Source: Marinobacter sp050379415 (GTDB lineage: Bacteria > Pseudomonadota > Gammaproteobacteria > Pseudomonadales > Oleiphilaceae). Taken from it: a stretch of DNA of 64,000 nt. The position numbers and the translations under genes are program-made. Under the pieces are notes generated by a model. That model was not told where the DNA came from and did no database searches. It saw only the letters and a program-made list of their open reading frames with translations. Shown here piece by piece: positions 9,077 through 16,858 of the stretch (the first letter of the stretch is position 1; every line of letters begins with the position of its first letter). Location of the stretch: positions 310,001 to 374,000 of the forward strand of contig NZ_JBNRLS010000001.1 in NCBI RefSeq assembly GCF_050379415.1. The letters are read 5' to 3'.

Positions 9077-11049
9077 TCCCGCTCTTGTCCGGAACCTCCA
9101 CGGTTTCCGAGAAAGCGGGGCAAGGCTATCCCCTGCCGATCCATCCAGCGGTATACGGTCGGCCGGGACACGTCAAAATGTCGAGCCACTTCGGAAATGT
9201 TCCATTGGCAGGCCCGCAGCGCATCGAGTAACGGATCCTGCTCATTGTCATTATCAACCATCTGATCCGCCACCGGCGGCATCCGGTCAGAGACACACTC
9301 CTCCGGCAGGTCGTTGGCAGTGATCTGCCCTCCTTCACAGGTTGCCTCGGCAAAGGTCAGTGCGTTCACCAGTTGCCGGATATTTCCGGGCCATTCATAG
9401 GCCAGCAAGGCACTTACTGCATCGCCGCGCAGACCTACCTCCGGGAAGGTTCCACCAGCGACCAGATTTTCCAGAACCGTCTGGATCACATGCTGCCGAT
9501 CCGCTCGCTGCCTCAGGGGCGGCAACCTCAGGCTGGCGCCGTTCAGGCGATAATAAAGATCGGCGCGGAAATCACCCCGTTCAATCAGCCGGCCCAGGTC
9601 CTGATGGGTAGCGGCAATGACCCGGCAATTCACGCGAATCGGCGCGTCTGCGCCAATGGGCAGAATTTCCCCCTCCGCGAGGACCCGCAACAACCGGGTC
9701 TGCAGTTGCAATGGCATATCACCGATCTCGTCAAGAAAGAGCGTGCCACCATCGGCCTGCTGAATCAGTCCGCGCATGCCTTTGGAGCGAGCGCCGGTGA
9801 AGGCACCGGCAACGTAGCCGAACAATTCACTCTCAATCAGCGATTCCGGAATCGCTGCACAGTTGACAGCCACGAAGGCCCGTTTGCTCCGGTGGCTTGA
9901 GTCGTGAATAGCTCTGGCAAGCACTTCCTTACCAGTGCCGGTTTCTCCAAGTATCAACAGACCAACATCCCGGTTGCGAAGGCGTTTGGCGAGACTGAGC
10001 GTGCGGCGCATGACCGGATCATCCGCCGCCAATGCGTCCAGCCTCGGAACCCGTTCGCTGGCGCTGTTTGTCTCAGAGTCGATCGGCTTCGGAGCGGCAA
10101 CTCTCGGTTGGATGAGTGCAGCAAAAAACGTCTCGCCGCTAACCTGGTGGCGGAAAGCCCGTACCTGATCATCCTGATCAAAAGGAATGCTCCAGATGTC
10201 CTGTAACTGGCATTCAAAAACCTGAGTGAGATCGAGAACACCCTCGTCAGAATCGGGGACCGGGGTTTCGGAAATCAATGATCGCCCAGCCGAATTGCTC
10301 GCCTCGATCCGACCACTCTCGTCGATCGCAAACAGATACTGACCATTGACCTGGACGAACTCCCGGGAGGCGTCGCACCGGAAAATCACCTGATTCCGGT
10401 ATTTGCGCAGGAAATAGGCATCCTCGATCATCCGGGCGTACAGCTGGGTCAGGTTGAGGGCAAACGTCTGACTGTGACGCGCTTGCGGAGAGTCCAATGC
10501 CGAAATATCCAGCACTGCCAGCAGATTGCCGGACGGATCCCTGATTGGCGCGGAAGTACAGGTCAGACTGATGTGCGTGGCATCAAAATGATCGACCCGA
10601 TGGCAGGTCAGGGCCTGCTGTTCCTGGATACAGGTACCCACAGCGCAAGTGCCGGCGTACTGCTCGCTCCAATCGGCACCGAGGTAGAGCCCTGCCTGAC
10701 GTAAGCGTCGGTCCGAACGCCGGTCGCCGAGGTACTGCACTGTGATACCTCGGTGATCGGTCAGCAACAGCACATACCCGAGATGGGCAATCATGGCGTA
10801 CAGTTGCTCGACTCCCGCCCTGGCCACGTTCAGGAACTCGTCAACCGAATCCTGGTGCTCACGTAGAGTCTGCTGGGTAACAATACGGGCGCTACGCGGC
10901 CGGCTCGGATCAAGACCGTATTCCTGGATGCAGCGTTTCCAGGATCGACCGATAAGTTCCGTCCCCGGTGATGCATCAACAGACGAATCATCCTCCGCAT
11001 AGTTCAGAACGGCGTCAATGTGCCGACGCTGGGCAAGTTGCGTAGTCAT
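9073..11049 (-). CDS. Sigma-54-dependent activator with GAF sensor (AcoR-like)
   Basis: A 658-residue enhancer-binding protein. The N-terminus has the AcoR-like opening and a GAF sensor domain (about residues 60-200), then a PAS-like stretch (about 230-320). The AAA+ domain has Walker A GETGTGKE near 368, the sigma-54 contact loop GAFTGA near 416, and Walker B GGTLFLDEIGDMP near 436. A Fis-type helix-turn-helix closes the protein (NISEVARHFDVSRPTVYRW). The ATG at 11049 follows GGGAG; an upstream TTG at 11067 is rejected. The divergent flavin monooxygenase has a matching sigma-54 promoter and two palindromes, so this protein very probably activates it in response to an aromatic, diol or ketone-type ligand. 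The ligand class is inference. Confidence 0.93.
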   Translation of the reverse strand: MTTQLAQRRHIDAVLNYAEDDSSVDASPGTELIGRSWKRCIQEYGLDPSRPRSARIVTQQTLREHQDSVDEFLNVARAGVEQLYAMIAHLGYVLLLTDHRGITVQYLGDRRSDRRLRQAGLYLGADWSEQYAGTCAVGTCIQEQQALTCHRVDHFDATHISLTCTSAPIRDPSGNLLAVLDISALDSPQARHSQTFALNLTQLYARMIEDAYFLRKYRNQVIFRCDASREFVQVNGQYLFAIDESGRIEASNSAGRSLISETPVPDSDEGVLDLTQVFECQLQDIWSIPFDQDDQVRAFRHQVSGETFFAALIQPRVAAPKPIDSETNSASERVPRLDALAADDPVMRRTLSLAKRLRNRDVGLLILGETGTGKEVLARAIHDSSHRSKRAFVAVNCAAIPESLIESELFGYVAGAFTGARSKGMRGLIQQADGGTLFLDEIGDMPLQLQTRLLRVLAEGEILPIGADAPIRVNCRVIAATHQDLGRLIERGDFRADLYYRLNGASLRLPPLRQRADRQHVIQTVLENLVAGGTFPEVGLRGDAVSALLAYEWPGNIRQLVNALTFAEATCEGGQITANDLPEECVSDRMPPVADQMVDNDNEQDPLLDALRACQWNISEVARHFDVSRPTVYRWMDRQGIALPRFLGNRGGSGQERD

Positions 11050-11171
11050 GCAAGACTCCCGAACCAATGGGCTCTTGTTGTTGTCATTTGTCAGAGATAC
11101 TGCTGCAACGCCTCTTTAGCTTATACTTTTCGTACCCCGCCCCGCATCCTCCCTTCGTACTGTTCAAGTCA

Positions 11172-11183
11172 TTACACCTGTAA
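11172..11183. promoter_or_regulatory. Upstream activating site 1, palindrome TTACACCTGTAA
   Basis: The inverted repeat TTACA-CC-TGTAA is centred about 150 bases upstream of the sigma-54 promoter. A second copy of the same pattern lies 33 bases further along (centre to centre), about three helical turns. Binding by the adjacent Fis-type activator is inferred from position and symmetry. Confidence 0.6.
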
Positions 11184-11204
11184 CACCCACAGGCGATAAA
11201 CACG

Positions 11205-11216
11205 TGACAGCTGTAA
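11205..11216. promoter_or_regulatory. Upstream activating site 2, palindrome TGACAGCTGTAA
   Basis: A one-mismatch version of the TTACA-N2-TGTAA inverted repeat of site 1, on the same face of the helix. Paired sites in phase are expected for cooperative binding of dimers of a sigma-54 activator. Confidence 0.55.
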
Positions 11217-11328
11217 ATACCGAAGCGCAGTTGATAGCCCGCTCTTGCTGGCATGCAACGCATGCCTGCCCGGAAAACCTCCAATAATTTCAAAGATCTG
11301 CCAGCCATGACTTATAACGCTCCCAACC

Positions 11329-11344
11329 TGGCACAGCGCCTGCA
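11329..11344 (+). promoter_or_regulatory. Sigma-54 (-24/-12) promoter of the monooxygenase gene
   Basis: TGGCACAGCGCCTGCA matches the consensus TGGCACG-N4-TTGCW at all but two positions. GG (-24) and GC (-12) are correctly spaced. Transcription would start near 11355, giving a leader of about 35 bases before the ATG at 11390. The divergent sigma-54 activator makes this assignment strong. Confidence 0.8.
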
Positions 11345-11389
11345 AAGACCCGGTTGCAAACAAGAACAATGCAACAGTGGAGAACGAAC

Positions 11390-13192
11390 ATGACACAGAC
11401 CAACCTCACACCCACCCAGCAAGTCGAACAGTGGCTGGCTGGTTTTTCAGAAACCCTGCAATCCGAAACCCCGGAGCAAGCTGCAGAGCACTTCGAGGAA
11501 GGCGGATTCTGGCGGGATCTCGTCTCAATGACCTGGAACATAAAGACTCTGGAGGGCCATGACGAAATCCGGGACATGCTGGCCAGGACCGCCAAAGCCA
11601 GACAGCCCGGGAATTGGCAGGTTGCCGAAGAAGCCACCGAACAGGATGGCGTGCTGGAGGCGTGGATTACCTTCGAAACCGCGGACGCCCTCGGTAAAGG
11701 CCACCTGCGCCTGCGTAACGGCAAGGTCTGGACCCTGCTGACCACCATGCAGGAGTTGCGGGAATTTCCGGAGAAACGCAAACACCTGCGCCCCAAAGGC
11801 GCCCAGCATGGTGCCAGCAAATCCCGAAAAACCTGGCTGGAGGCCAGGCAGGAAGAGCAGCGGGAACTGGGTTACAGCCGCCAGCCCTACTGTGTAATCA
11901 TTGGTGGCGGCCAAGGCGGCATTGGTCTGGGCGCACGTCTGCGACAGCTGGATGTACCCACCATCATCATCGAGCGCAATCCCAGGCCCGGTGATTCCTG
12001 GCGCAATCGCTACAAATCCCTGTGTCTGCATGACCCGGTGTGGTACGACCACATGCCCTACCTTCCTTTCCCCGAACACTGGCCGGTGTTCTGCCCCAAG
12101 GACAAGATCGGGGACTGGCTGGAGATGTACACCAAGGTCATGGAACTGAATTACTGGAATTCCACTGAATGCACGGGTGCCCGTTACGATGAGGAAAAGC
12201 AGGAATGGGTGGTCGATGTGGTTCGGGACGGGGAGCGGGTCACCCTGCGACCGAAACAACTGGTGCTGGCCACAGGTATGTCCGGCATACCCAACGTGCC
12301 GGACATACCAGGCATGGACACCTTTGAAGGTGAACAACACCACTCCAGCAAGCACCCGGGCGGGGAAGCCTACAAGGGCAAGAAGTGCGTGGTACTGGGG
12401 TCCAACAATTCGGCCCACGACATTTGCGCCGCCCTGTGGGAGAACGATGCCGATGTGACCATGATTCAGCGCTCCTCTACCCATATCATCAAATCCGACA
12501 CTCTCATGGATCTGGCGTTGGGAGGCCTCTATTCCGAAGAGGCGGTGGAGAACGGGATCACCACGGAAAAAGCCGACCTGACCTTCGCATCGCTGCCTTA
12601 CCGGATCATGCCGGAATTCCACAAGCCGGTTTACGAACAGGCCCAGGAGCAGGATGCGGACTTCTATAACCGTCTCAGGAAAGCGGGCTTCCTGCTGGAT
12701 TTCGGCGACGATGGCTCCGGCCTTTTCATGAAGTACCTCCGGCGCGGCTCGGGATACTATATTGATGTGGGCGCCTCCGAGCTGGTCGCCCAGGGAGAGA
12801 TCAAGCTCAAGAGCGGGGTTACCATCGAGCGGATCAATCCCCGATCAGTGACCCTGACTGACGGCACCGAGTTGCCCGCAGACCTGATCGTGTACGCGAC
12901 CGGCTATGGATCAATGAACGGCTGGGCGGCACGGATCATATCCCAGGAAGTCGCGGACAAAGTTGGCAAATGCTGGGGCATGGGCTCGGACACCACCAAG
13001 GATCCCGGCCCCTGGGAAGGCGAACTGCGCAACATGTGGAAACCCACCAAGCAGGACGGCTTATGGTTTCATGGCGGCAACCTGCACCAGTCACGGCATT
13101 ACTCGCTGTACCTGGCACTGCAGTTGAAGGCACGCATGGAGGGATTGGAAACGCCGGTTTATGGATTGCAGCCAGTACACCATCTGTCGTGA
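11390..13192 (+). CDS. FAD/NAD(P)-dependent flavin-containing monooxygenase with N-terminal NTF2-like domain
   Basis: A 600-residue flavoprotein likely to insert oxygen into a small organic substrate using NADPH. Residues 1-140 resemble an NTF2/SnoaL-like fold. The FAD dinucleotide motif IIGGGQGGIGLGARL lies near residue 171. The NADP motif VLGSNNSAHDICA lies near 335 and the late FMO/BVMO-type motif IVYATGYGS near 500. The ATG at 11390 follows GGAG with seven bases spacing; an in-frame TTG at 11354 lies too close to the sigma-54 promoter. The gene is monocistronic: a strong hairpin follows at 13201. Expression should depend on RpoN and the divergent activator. The substrate cannot be read from the sequence; ketone, amine or sulfide are all possible. 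Confidence 0.9.
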   Translation: MTQTNLTPTQQVEQWLAGFSETLQSETPEQAAEHFEEGGFWRDLVSMTWNIKTLEGHDEIRDMLARTAKARQPGNWQVAEEATEQDGVLEAWITFETADALGKGHLRLRNGKVWTLLTTMQELREFPEKRKHLRPKGAQHGASKSRKTWLEARQEEQRELGYSRQPYCVIIGGGQGGIGLGARLRQLDVPTIIIERNPRPGDSWRNRYKSLCLHDPVWYDHMPYLPFPEHWPVFCPKDKIGDWLEMYTKVMELNYWNSTECTGARYDEEKQEWVVDVVRDGERVTLRPKQLVLATGMSGIPNVPDIPGMDTFEGEQHHSSKHPGGEAYKGKKCVVLGSNNSAHDICAALWENDADVTMIQRSSTHIIKSDTLMDLALGGLYSEEAVENGITTEKADLTFASLPYRIMPEFHKPVYEQAQEQDADFYNRLRKAGFLLDFGDDGSGLFMKYLRRGSGYYIDVGASELVAQGEIKLKSGVTIERINPRSVTLTDGTELPADLIVYATGYGSMNGWAARIISQEVADKVGKCWGMGSDTTKDPGPWEGELRNMWKPTKQDGLWFHGGNLHQSRHYSLYLALQLKARMEGLETPVYGLQPVHHLS

Positions 13193-13200
13193 AGCAACTA

Positions 13201-13229
13201 GTGGTCCGGGCCGAAAAAGCCCGGACCAC
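13201..13229 (+). terminator. Strong hairpin after the monooxygenase gene
   Basis: A perfect 11-base-pair stem (GTGGTCCGGGC / GCCCGGACCAC) with a 7-base loop rich in A begins eight bases after the stop codon. No run of T follows, so it may end transcription poorly on its own or act as an mRNA-stabilising structure. Confidence 0.6.
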
Positions 13230-13349
13230 AGCCTGTATCGATTGTTCCCGGAGAGCCAGGTTCACGTCATTGAGTTGCGACCGAAGGTCCCGGCGGAGAT
13301 TCATCAAGACTGTGTACATGTCGCTTCCGGCGATCTATTTTTATTTTAA
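13230..13349 (+). pseudogene. Remnant of a second spermidine-synthase-like gene
   Basis: Read in the frame starting at 13230, the sequence gives SLYRLFPESQVHVIELRPKV. This matches GLYRLFPECRVHVIELRPKV in the intact protein encoded at 8318 at 17 of 20 positions. The DNA is also clearly similar over about 60 bases. After that the match fades into VPAEIHQDCVHVASGDLFLF and a stop. No start codon, nucleotide-binding loop or C-terminal half is present, so this is a fragment and not a working gene. It begins exactly at the edge of the hairpin at 13201-13229. Confidence 0.7.
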
Positions 13350-13462
13350 AAACAACTAATTACCTCATATTTGCGCCAAAATCGAATAATGCACGTAACA
13401 GGTCATTGCTATGGTTCATGGAGGCGGGATTTTGCGACGTCCTGCCTGAACTCACTCAATCA

Positions 13463-13531
13463 CGGGATTGTCATCCCGCAATACAGGGGGCGAAGTACCC
13501 CACCCTGAGCCACGGGATGGCGCCGTGCAAA
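13463..13531 (+). other. Potentially structured leader of the LVIVD-protein gene
   Basis: Three short inverted repeats lie in tandem: CGGGAT-TGTC-ATCCCG (13463-13478), a GGGG/CCCC pair around CGAAGTA near 13486-13500, and a CACGG/CCGTG pair near 13512-13528. The AAGGA-type ribosome site follows. The set does not match any riboswitch class that I recognise, so a regulatory role is only possible. Confidence 0.3.
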
Positions 13532-13548
13532 AAGAAAAAGGACAAACC

Positions 13549-15555
13549 ATGGCTATGATTTCACTTTGGCGGCCTTTGACCGCCATTGCCCTCTCATCGA
13601 CCTTACTTACCGCCGCCCTGGCGGACGATCAGCTGGTATCGGACGGAAACGCAAACCTGCATCCCGCCCACGATAGCCCACTTCCGGACGGCCACGTGCC
13701 TGCTAACCAGAACTATGGCTTTACCGTCATTGGCCGGGACACGCTGGGCGGCATTTCGGATGGACTCTATACCGACGTCTGGGCCCAGGATGGATACGCC
13801 TACATCGGCACTTTCCAGGAACCGGATTGCACCCGGGCAGGCGTTTACATCTCCGACATCCGGGATCCGGCCAACCCGGTCACGGTGGGTATGATCAAAT
13901 CCCCGCCCCAGACACGGATCAATGACGTCAAGGTGACTGAAATAGATGGTCGTGACGTGCTCATCCACTCTCTTGAGCCCTGCGGGCCGACTCTCGGCAA
14001 CGGGCTTGCCATCGGCGGCGGAAATGGTGGTCATCAACAAGGCCAGGTGGGTGTTTCGCTCTGGGACGTGACTGACCCCAGCCGCCCCCACCCACTCAAA
14101 CAGAACTTCCTCGATTTTCCGGTCCACAACGTCTTCCCATGGACGACGGCCGAAGGCAATACCTACATGCTCGTGGTGGATGACGTGGCCGTGGACGACC
14201 TGAAGATCGTCGACATCTCCAAACCCCAATCCCCCAAACTGATCAGCGAGACGGGGATCGGAACCTGGCTGGCAACCAATCCGGAAATCGCCGACGATGG
14301 TCAGCTTTTCATGGGTAGTTTTGCGGCCCCACTACTGCACGATGTCTGGGTGAACGATATGGATCCGGGACCGGGCGAGAACTGGCAGGCCGTCCTTTCA
14401 TACTGGGATGCCGGGTTCATCACCCTCGACATCAACAACCCGAGCAACCCGGTATTCCTGGCAGACTCCACTTACCCGGACACCGATCCGGTTTACGGCA
14501 CCTCACCTCCCGAGGGTAATGCCCATGCAGCAGTGTTCGCCGGCCCCCATTTCGACAAGATTTTTGGTGGTGACGAAGACTTCGACTCCCTCTTTACCGC
14601 GGTCACCGTCGCCGGCGAAGACTATCGCGCCAACCAGGGCAGCGATGTTCCACAGATCGGTGGAGCGGTTGACGAAGTGAGTGGCCAGACCGCCTTCGTC
14701 GGACGCGCCTGTGGCGGCTCGTTGCCCACTGCGACGGATGTGGGGGCCACGATTGCGGTGATCGAACGGGGTGATTGTGCATTTACCACCAAGGCGCAGA
14801 CTGTGCAGGCCGCGGGTTACCAGGCCGGGGTGGTCTTTAACTCAGCGGCAGAGGGCAATTGCGAAGCAACAGTCTCCATGCTGGTCGAGGGGGACCTTCC
14901 CATGCTGTTCGTCCCCCGTTCCACCGGCTATGCCATCCTCGGCATTGACGGCTACGACCCGGCGGCATGCCCCGACGGCATAAATCCCGCTCTGCCCGAC
15001 CCGTCCAGCCTGGGCCTGGTTGCCACCCTGGGTGCCGTCTTCGACGGCTGGGGATACTTCCACGCCCTAAACAACGTCAGATCGACCATGACAGTGCCCA
15101 GAGGCATGGGTGAAGACGCGGAATCAGTGGAAGTGGGCTACCTCGGGGAAATCGGCTACTACGCGCCGGCGGAACTCACGGATCCGGAACTGGCCAGCGG
15201 GGCCGGGGACCTGACCATGCACAACCTGGAAGTGGACCCCAACGACCCTGACCGCACATTCATCAGCTGGTATTCCCTCGGCATGCGCGCGGTCGAATGG
15301 CGGCCAGGCCACCTGCATGAAAACTTGAAAGGCGAAGGCGTCGTCTCCTGGAACATGCATGAGGTGGGCCGCTTTATCGCCGGAGAGGAATATGGTGAGG
15401 CAGAGGGCTCCAACTTCTGGGGTGTTCATGTCACCGAAGTCGACGGTCAACAGTATATTCTGGGCTCGGATCGCAATACCGGCCTCTGGATTTTCCAGTG
15501 GAGCTGTGAGGACGTCAGCGACGTGCTGTACTGCAACGGGCCGGTAACACCCTGA
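13549..15555 (+). CDS. Secreted LVIVD-repeat protein with a PA domain
   Basis: A 668-residue exported protein with a clear signal peptide (MAMISLWRPLTAIALSSTLLTAALA, cut before DDQ). The first and last thirds carry beta-propeller-like repeats of the LVIVD type (VSLWDVTDPSRPHPL, LKIVDISKPQSPKLI, ITLDINNPSNPVFL). A protease-associated (PA) domain lies in between (about residues 370-480; IAVIERGDCAFTTKAQTVQAAG is diagnostic). No catalytic motif is visible, so it may bind a surface or periplasmic partner. The ATG at 13549 is favoured over an upstream in-frame GTG/ATG at 13468 because it starts the signal peptide and follows AAAAGGAC. A palindromic terminator lies between its stop and that of the convergent mtgA. 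Confidence 0.8.
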   Translation: MAMISLWRPLTAIALSSTLLTAALADDQLVSDGNANLHPAHDSPLPDGHVPANQNYGFTVIGRDTLGGISDGLYTDVWAQDGYAYIGTFQEPDCTRAGVYISDIRDPANPVTVGMIKSPPQTRINDVKVTEIDGRDVLIHSLEPCGPTLGNGLAIGGGNGGHQQGQVGVSLWDVTDPSRPHPLKQNFLDFPVHNVFPWTTAEGNTYMLVVDDVAVDDLKIVDISKPQSPKLISETGIGTWLATNPEIADDGQLFMGSFAAPLLHDVWVNDMDPGPGENWQAVLSYWDAGFITLDINNPSNPVFLADSTYPDTDPVYGTSPPEGNAHAAVFAGPHFDKIFGGDEDFDSLFTAVTVAGEDYRANQGSDVPQIGGAVDEVSGQTAFVGRACGGSLPTATDVGATIAVIERGDCAFTTKAQTVQAAGYQAGVVFNSAAEGNCEATVSMLVEGDLPMLFVPRSTGYAILGIDGYDPAACPDGINPALPDPSSLGLVATLGAVFDGWGYFHALNNVRSTMTVPRGMGEDAESVEVGYLGEIGYYAPAELTDPELASGAGDLTMHNLEVDPNDPDRTFISWYSLGMRAVEWRPGHLHENLKGEGVVSWNMHEVGRFIAGEEYGEAEGSNFWGVHVTEVDGQQYILGSDRNTGLWIFQWSCEDVSDVLYCNGPVTP

Positions 15556-15564
15556 ACCGGCAGG

Positions 15565-15586
15565 AAGGCCGCCCGCGGGCGGCCTT
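15565..15586. terminator. Bidirectional palindromic terminator
   Basis: A fully self-complementary 22-base sequence made of AAGGCCGCCC, a GC centre and GGGCGGCCTT. It lies ten bases after the stop at 15555 and touches the stop codon of the convergent mtgA. It can fold identically on both strands; T-runs are short. Confidence 0.65.
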
Positions 15587-16287
15587 CATATTCCCCTGAG
15601 ATACCCCAGCCCCAGCTGGCCCATCTGTTGGTTGATCCAGCTAACCCGCTCCCAGACGTAAGCCGATGGCTGGTCTGCACGGAAAACCTTGGGGTTGGGC
15701 AACACCGCAGCGAGCATGGCGGCCTCGGTTCGAGACAACTGGTTCGCCGGAATCCCGAAAAAGGCCCGGCTCGCAGCCTCTACGCCATAAATACCCGGGC
15801 CGAACTCGGCAATGTTGAGGTAGACCTCAAGGATGCGCTCCTTCGGCCACAAAACCTCCAGGGTAACGGCAAGCCCTGCCTCCAGGGCCTTCCGGACAAA
15901 ACTTCGGCCATTCCAAAGAAAAAGATTCTTCGCGGTCTGTTGGGAAATGGTGCTTGCACCGCGGAGCCCCTCGCCCTGGATGTATTCCTCCACGGCGCTA
16001 TGAATTGCGCTGAAGTCAACGCCCCAGTGCTCGGGAAAACGCTGGTCCTCACTGGCAACAACGGCCAGGGGCATCCAGGGCGAGATCTGCTCGTAGGATA
16101 CCCACGCCTGACGGATGTCCTGATCCGGATGATCGAGCCAGTGCCCAATTATGAAAGCCGAGGTTGGCGGGTTAACAAACCGGAACAGAAACAGAATAAG
16201 TACCGACGCCGCGAGCGCCCCAGAAAAGCTCCAGGCCAACCATCGCAAGGCTTTGCGAACCAAGGGCTCAGGCCTCCGACGCGCCAT
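15586..16287 (-). CDS. mtgA: Monofunctional biosynthetic peptidoglycan transglycosylase
   Basis: It polymerises lipid II into glycan strands at the outer face of the inner membrane. The 233-residue protein has one N-terminal membrane anchor (about residues 17-37). A family-51 glycosyltransferase domain follows: the catalytic-glutamate motif ASEDQRFPEHWG near residue 80, GASTISQQTAKNLFLW, the second glutamate region KERILEVYLNIAEFG, and the late motif EAAMLAAVLPNP. No transpeptidase domain follows, as expected for MtgA. The start overlaps the end of the thioesterase gene by 20 bases, suggesting translational coupling. Confidence 0.96.
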   Translation of the reverse strand: MARRRPEPLVRKALRWLAWSFSGALAASVLILFLFRFVNPPTSAFIIGHWLDHPDQDIRQAWVSYEQISPWMPLAVVASEDQRFPEHWGVDFSAIHSAVEEYIQGEGLRGASTISQQTAKNLFLWNGRSFVRKALEAGLAVTLEVLWPKERILEVYLNIAEFGPGIYGVEAASRAFFGIPANQLSRTEAAMLAAVLPNPKVFRADQPSAYVWERVSWINQQMGQLGLGYLRGI

Positions 16288-16771
16288 TGTCGAGCTGTTT
16301 TCGAGTGGCCAACCGCCCTTCTCTACGGATCTCGGCGTTCTGGAAGCGACGTTTCTGTTCAGGCGTTTCGGGTATCACTGCAGGTACATCCACCGGCTGA
16401 TCATTTTCATCCAGCGCGACGAAAGTGAAAAACGCCGAAAGAATATGCCGTGTATCCCCCGTGTAGCTGTTCTCCGCCTCAACCCTGGCGCCAATCTCCA
16501 TAGACGAGCCCCAACTCCGGTTCAGTGAAAGACTGAACAGCAGGGTATCATTACCCTTCGCGGGAGCCCGGAAGTAGATGGAATCCACAGCCGCCGTAAC
16601 GCAGACATGGGCGGAATGACGCTCGGCCACCACCAGCGCCAGGCGGTCGCACTTGGCCATGATCATGCCACCGAATACCGTGTTGTGGGAGTTCATGTCA
16701 TTGGGGAACACCTTGTAGACATGCTTTTCGATGGCAGAGGCGGAAACTGGCTTGGCGGGTTTCTGGGGCAT
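16268..16771 (-). CDS. Acyl-CoA thioesterase, hotdog fold (YciA/BACH-type)
   Basis: A 167-residue single hotdog domain that probably hydrolyses acyl-CoA thioesters. The segment NDMNSHNTVFGGMIMAKCDR carries the conserved Asn-His-Gly-Gly pattern of the active site. AAVDSIYFRAPAKGNDTL and the aromatic-rich strand AFFTFVALDEN are also typical. The ATG at 16771 has an AAGG site upstream; a further in-frame start at 16798 is less likely. It is the first gene of a two-gene unit with mtgA. Confidence 0.85.
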   Translation of the reverse strand: MPQKPAKPVSASAIEKHVYKVFPNDMNSHNTVFGGMIMAKCDRLALVVAERHSAHVCVTAAVDSIYFRAPAKGNDTLLFSLSLNRSWGSSMEIGARVEAENSYTGDTRHILSAFFTFVALDENDQPVDVPAVIPETPEQKRRFQNAEIRREGRLATRKQLDNGASEA

Positions 16772-16858
16772 GGGACCTTGTTCGCTGCAGTGTGTCACAG
16801 ACAGCTACTATACCCGAGACACCCTTGACCAAAACACTGCCGGAGAATTAACGGATGG

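Larger units (their letters stand above)
11050..11389. promoter_or_regulatory. Divergent control region between the sigma-54 activator and the monooxygenase
   Basis: This 340-base gap holds no gene that I can support. From left to right it contains the activator's ribosome site and presumed promoter, and two matching 12-base palindromes (11172-11183, 11205-11216). The sigma-54 promoter (11329-11344) and the GGAG ribosome site of the monooxygenase (11379-11382) follow. The arrangement (upstream activating sites, then about 115-155 bases, then a -24/-12 element) is the classical one for enhancer-dependent transcription. Confidence 0.7.
13193..13548. other. Intergenic region: terminator hairpin, gene remnant and structured leader
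   Basis: This 356-base stretch carries no intact gene. It starts with a perfect hairpin after the monooxygenase (13201-13229). A fragment resembling part of the gene at 8318 follows directly (13230-13349), then an AT-rich stretch. The last part, from about 13463 to 13531, can form three short hairpins in the leader of the gene at 13549. Confidence 0.6.

Noticed and set aside
11525..12622. 365-codon open frame opposite the flavin monooxygenase
   Set aside because: The plus-strand protein has intact FAD and NADP motifs; the opposite frame has none and no ribosome site.
13201..13349. Integration site or mobile-element end between hairpin and gene remnant
   Set aside because: No target-site duplication, transposase or matching inverted repeat elsewhere in the window; a duplication remnant explains it better.
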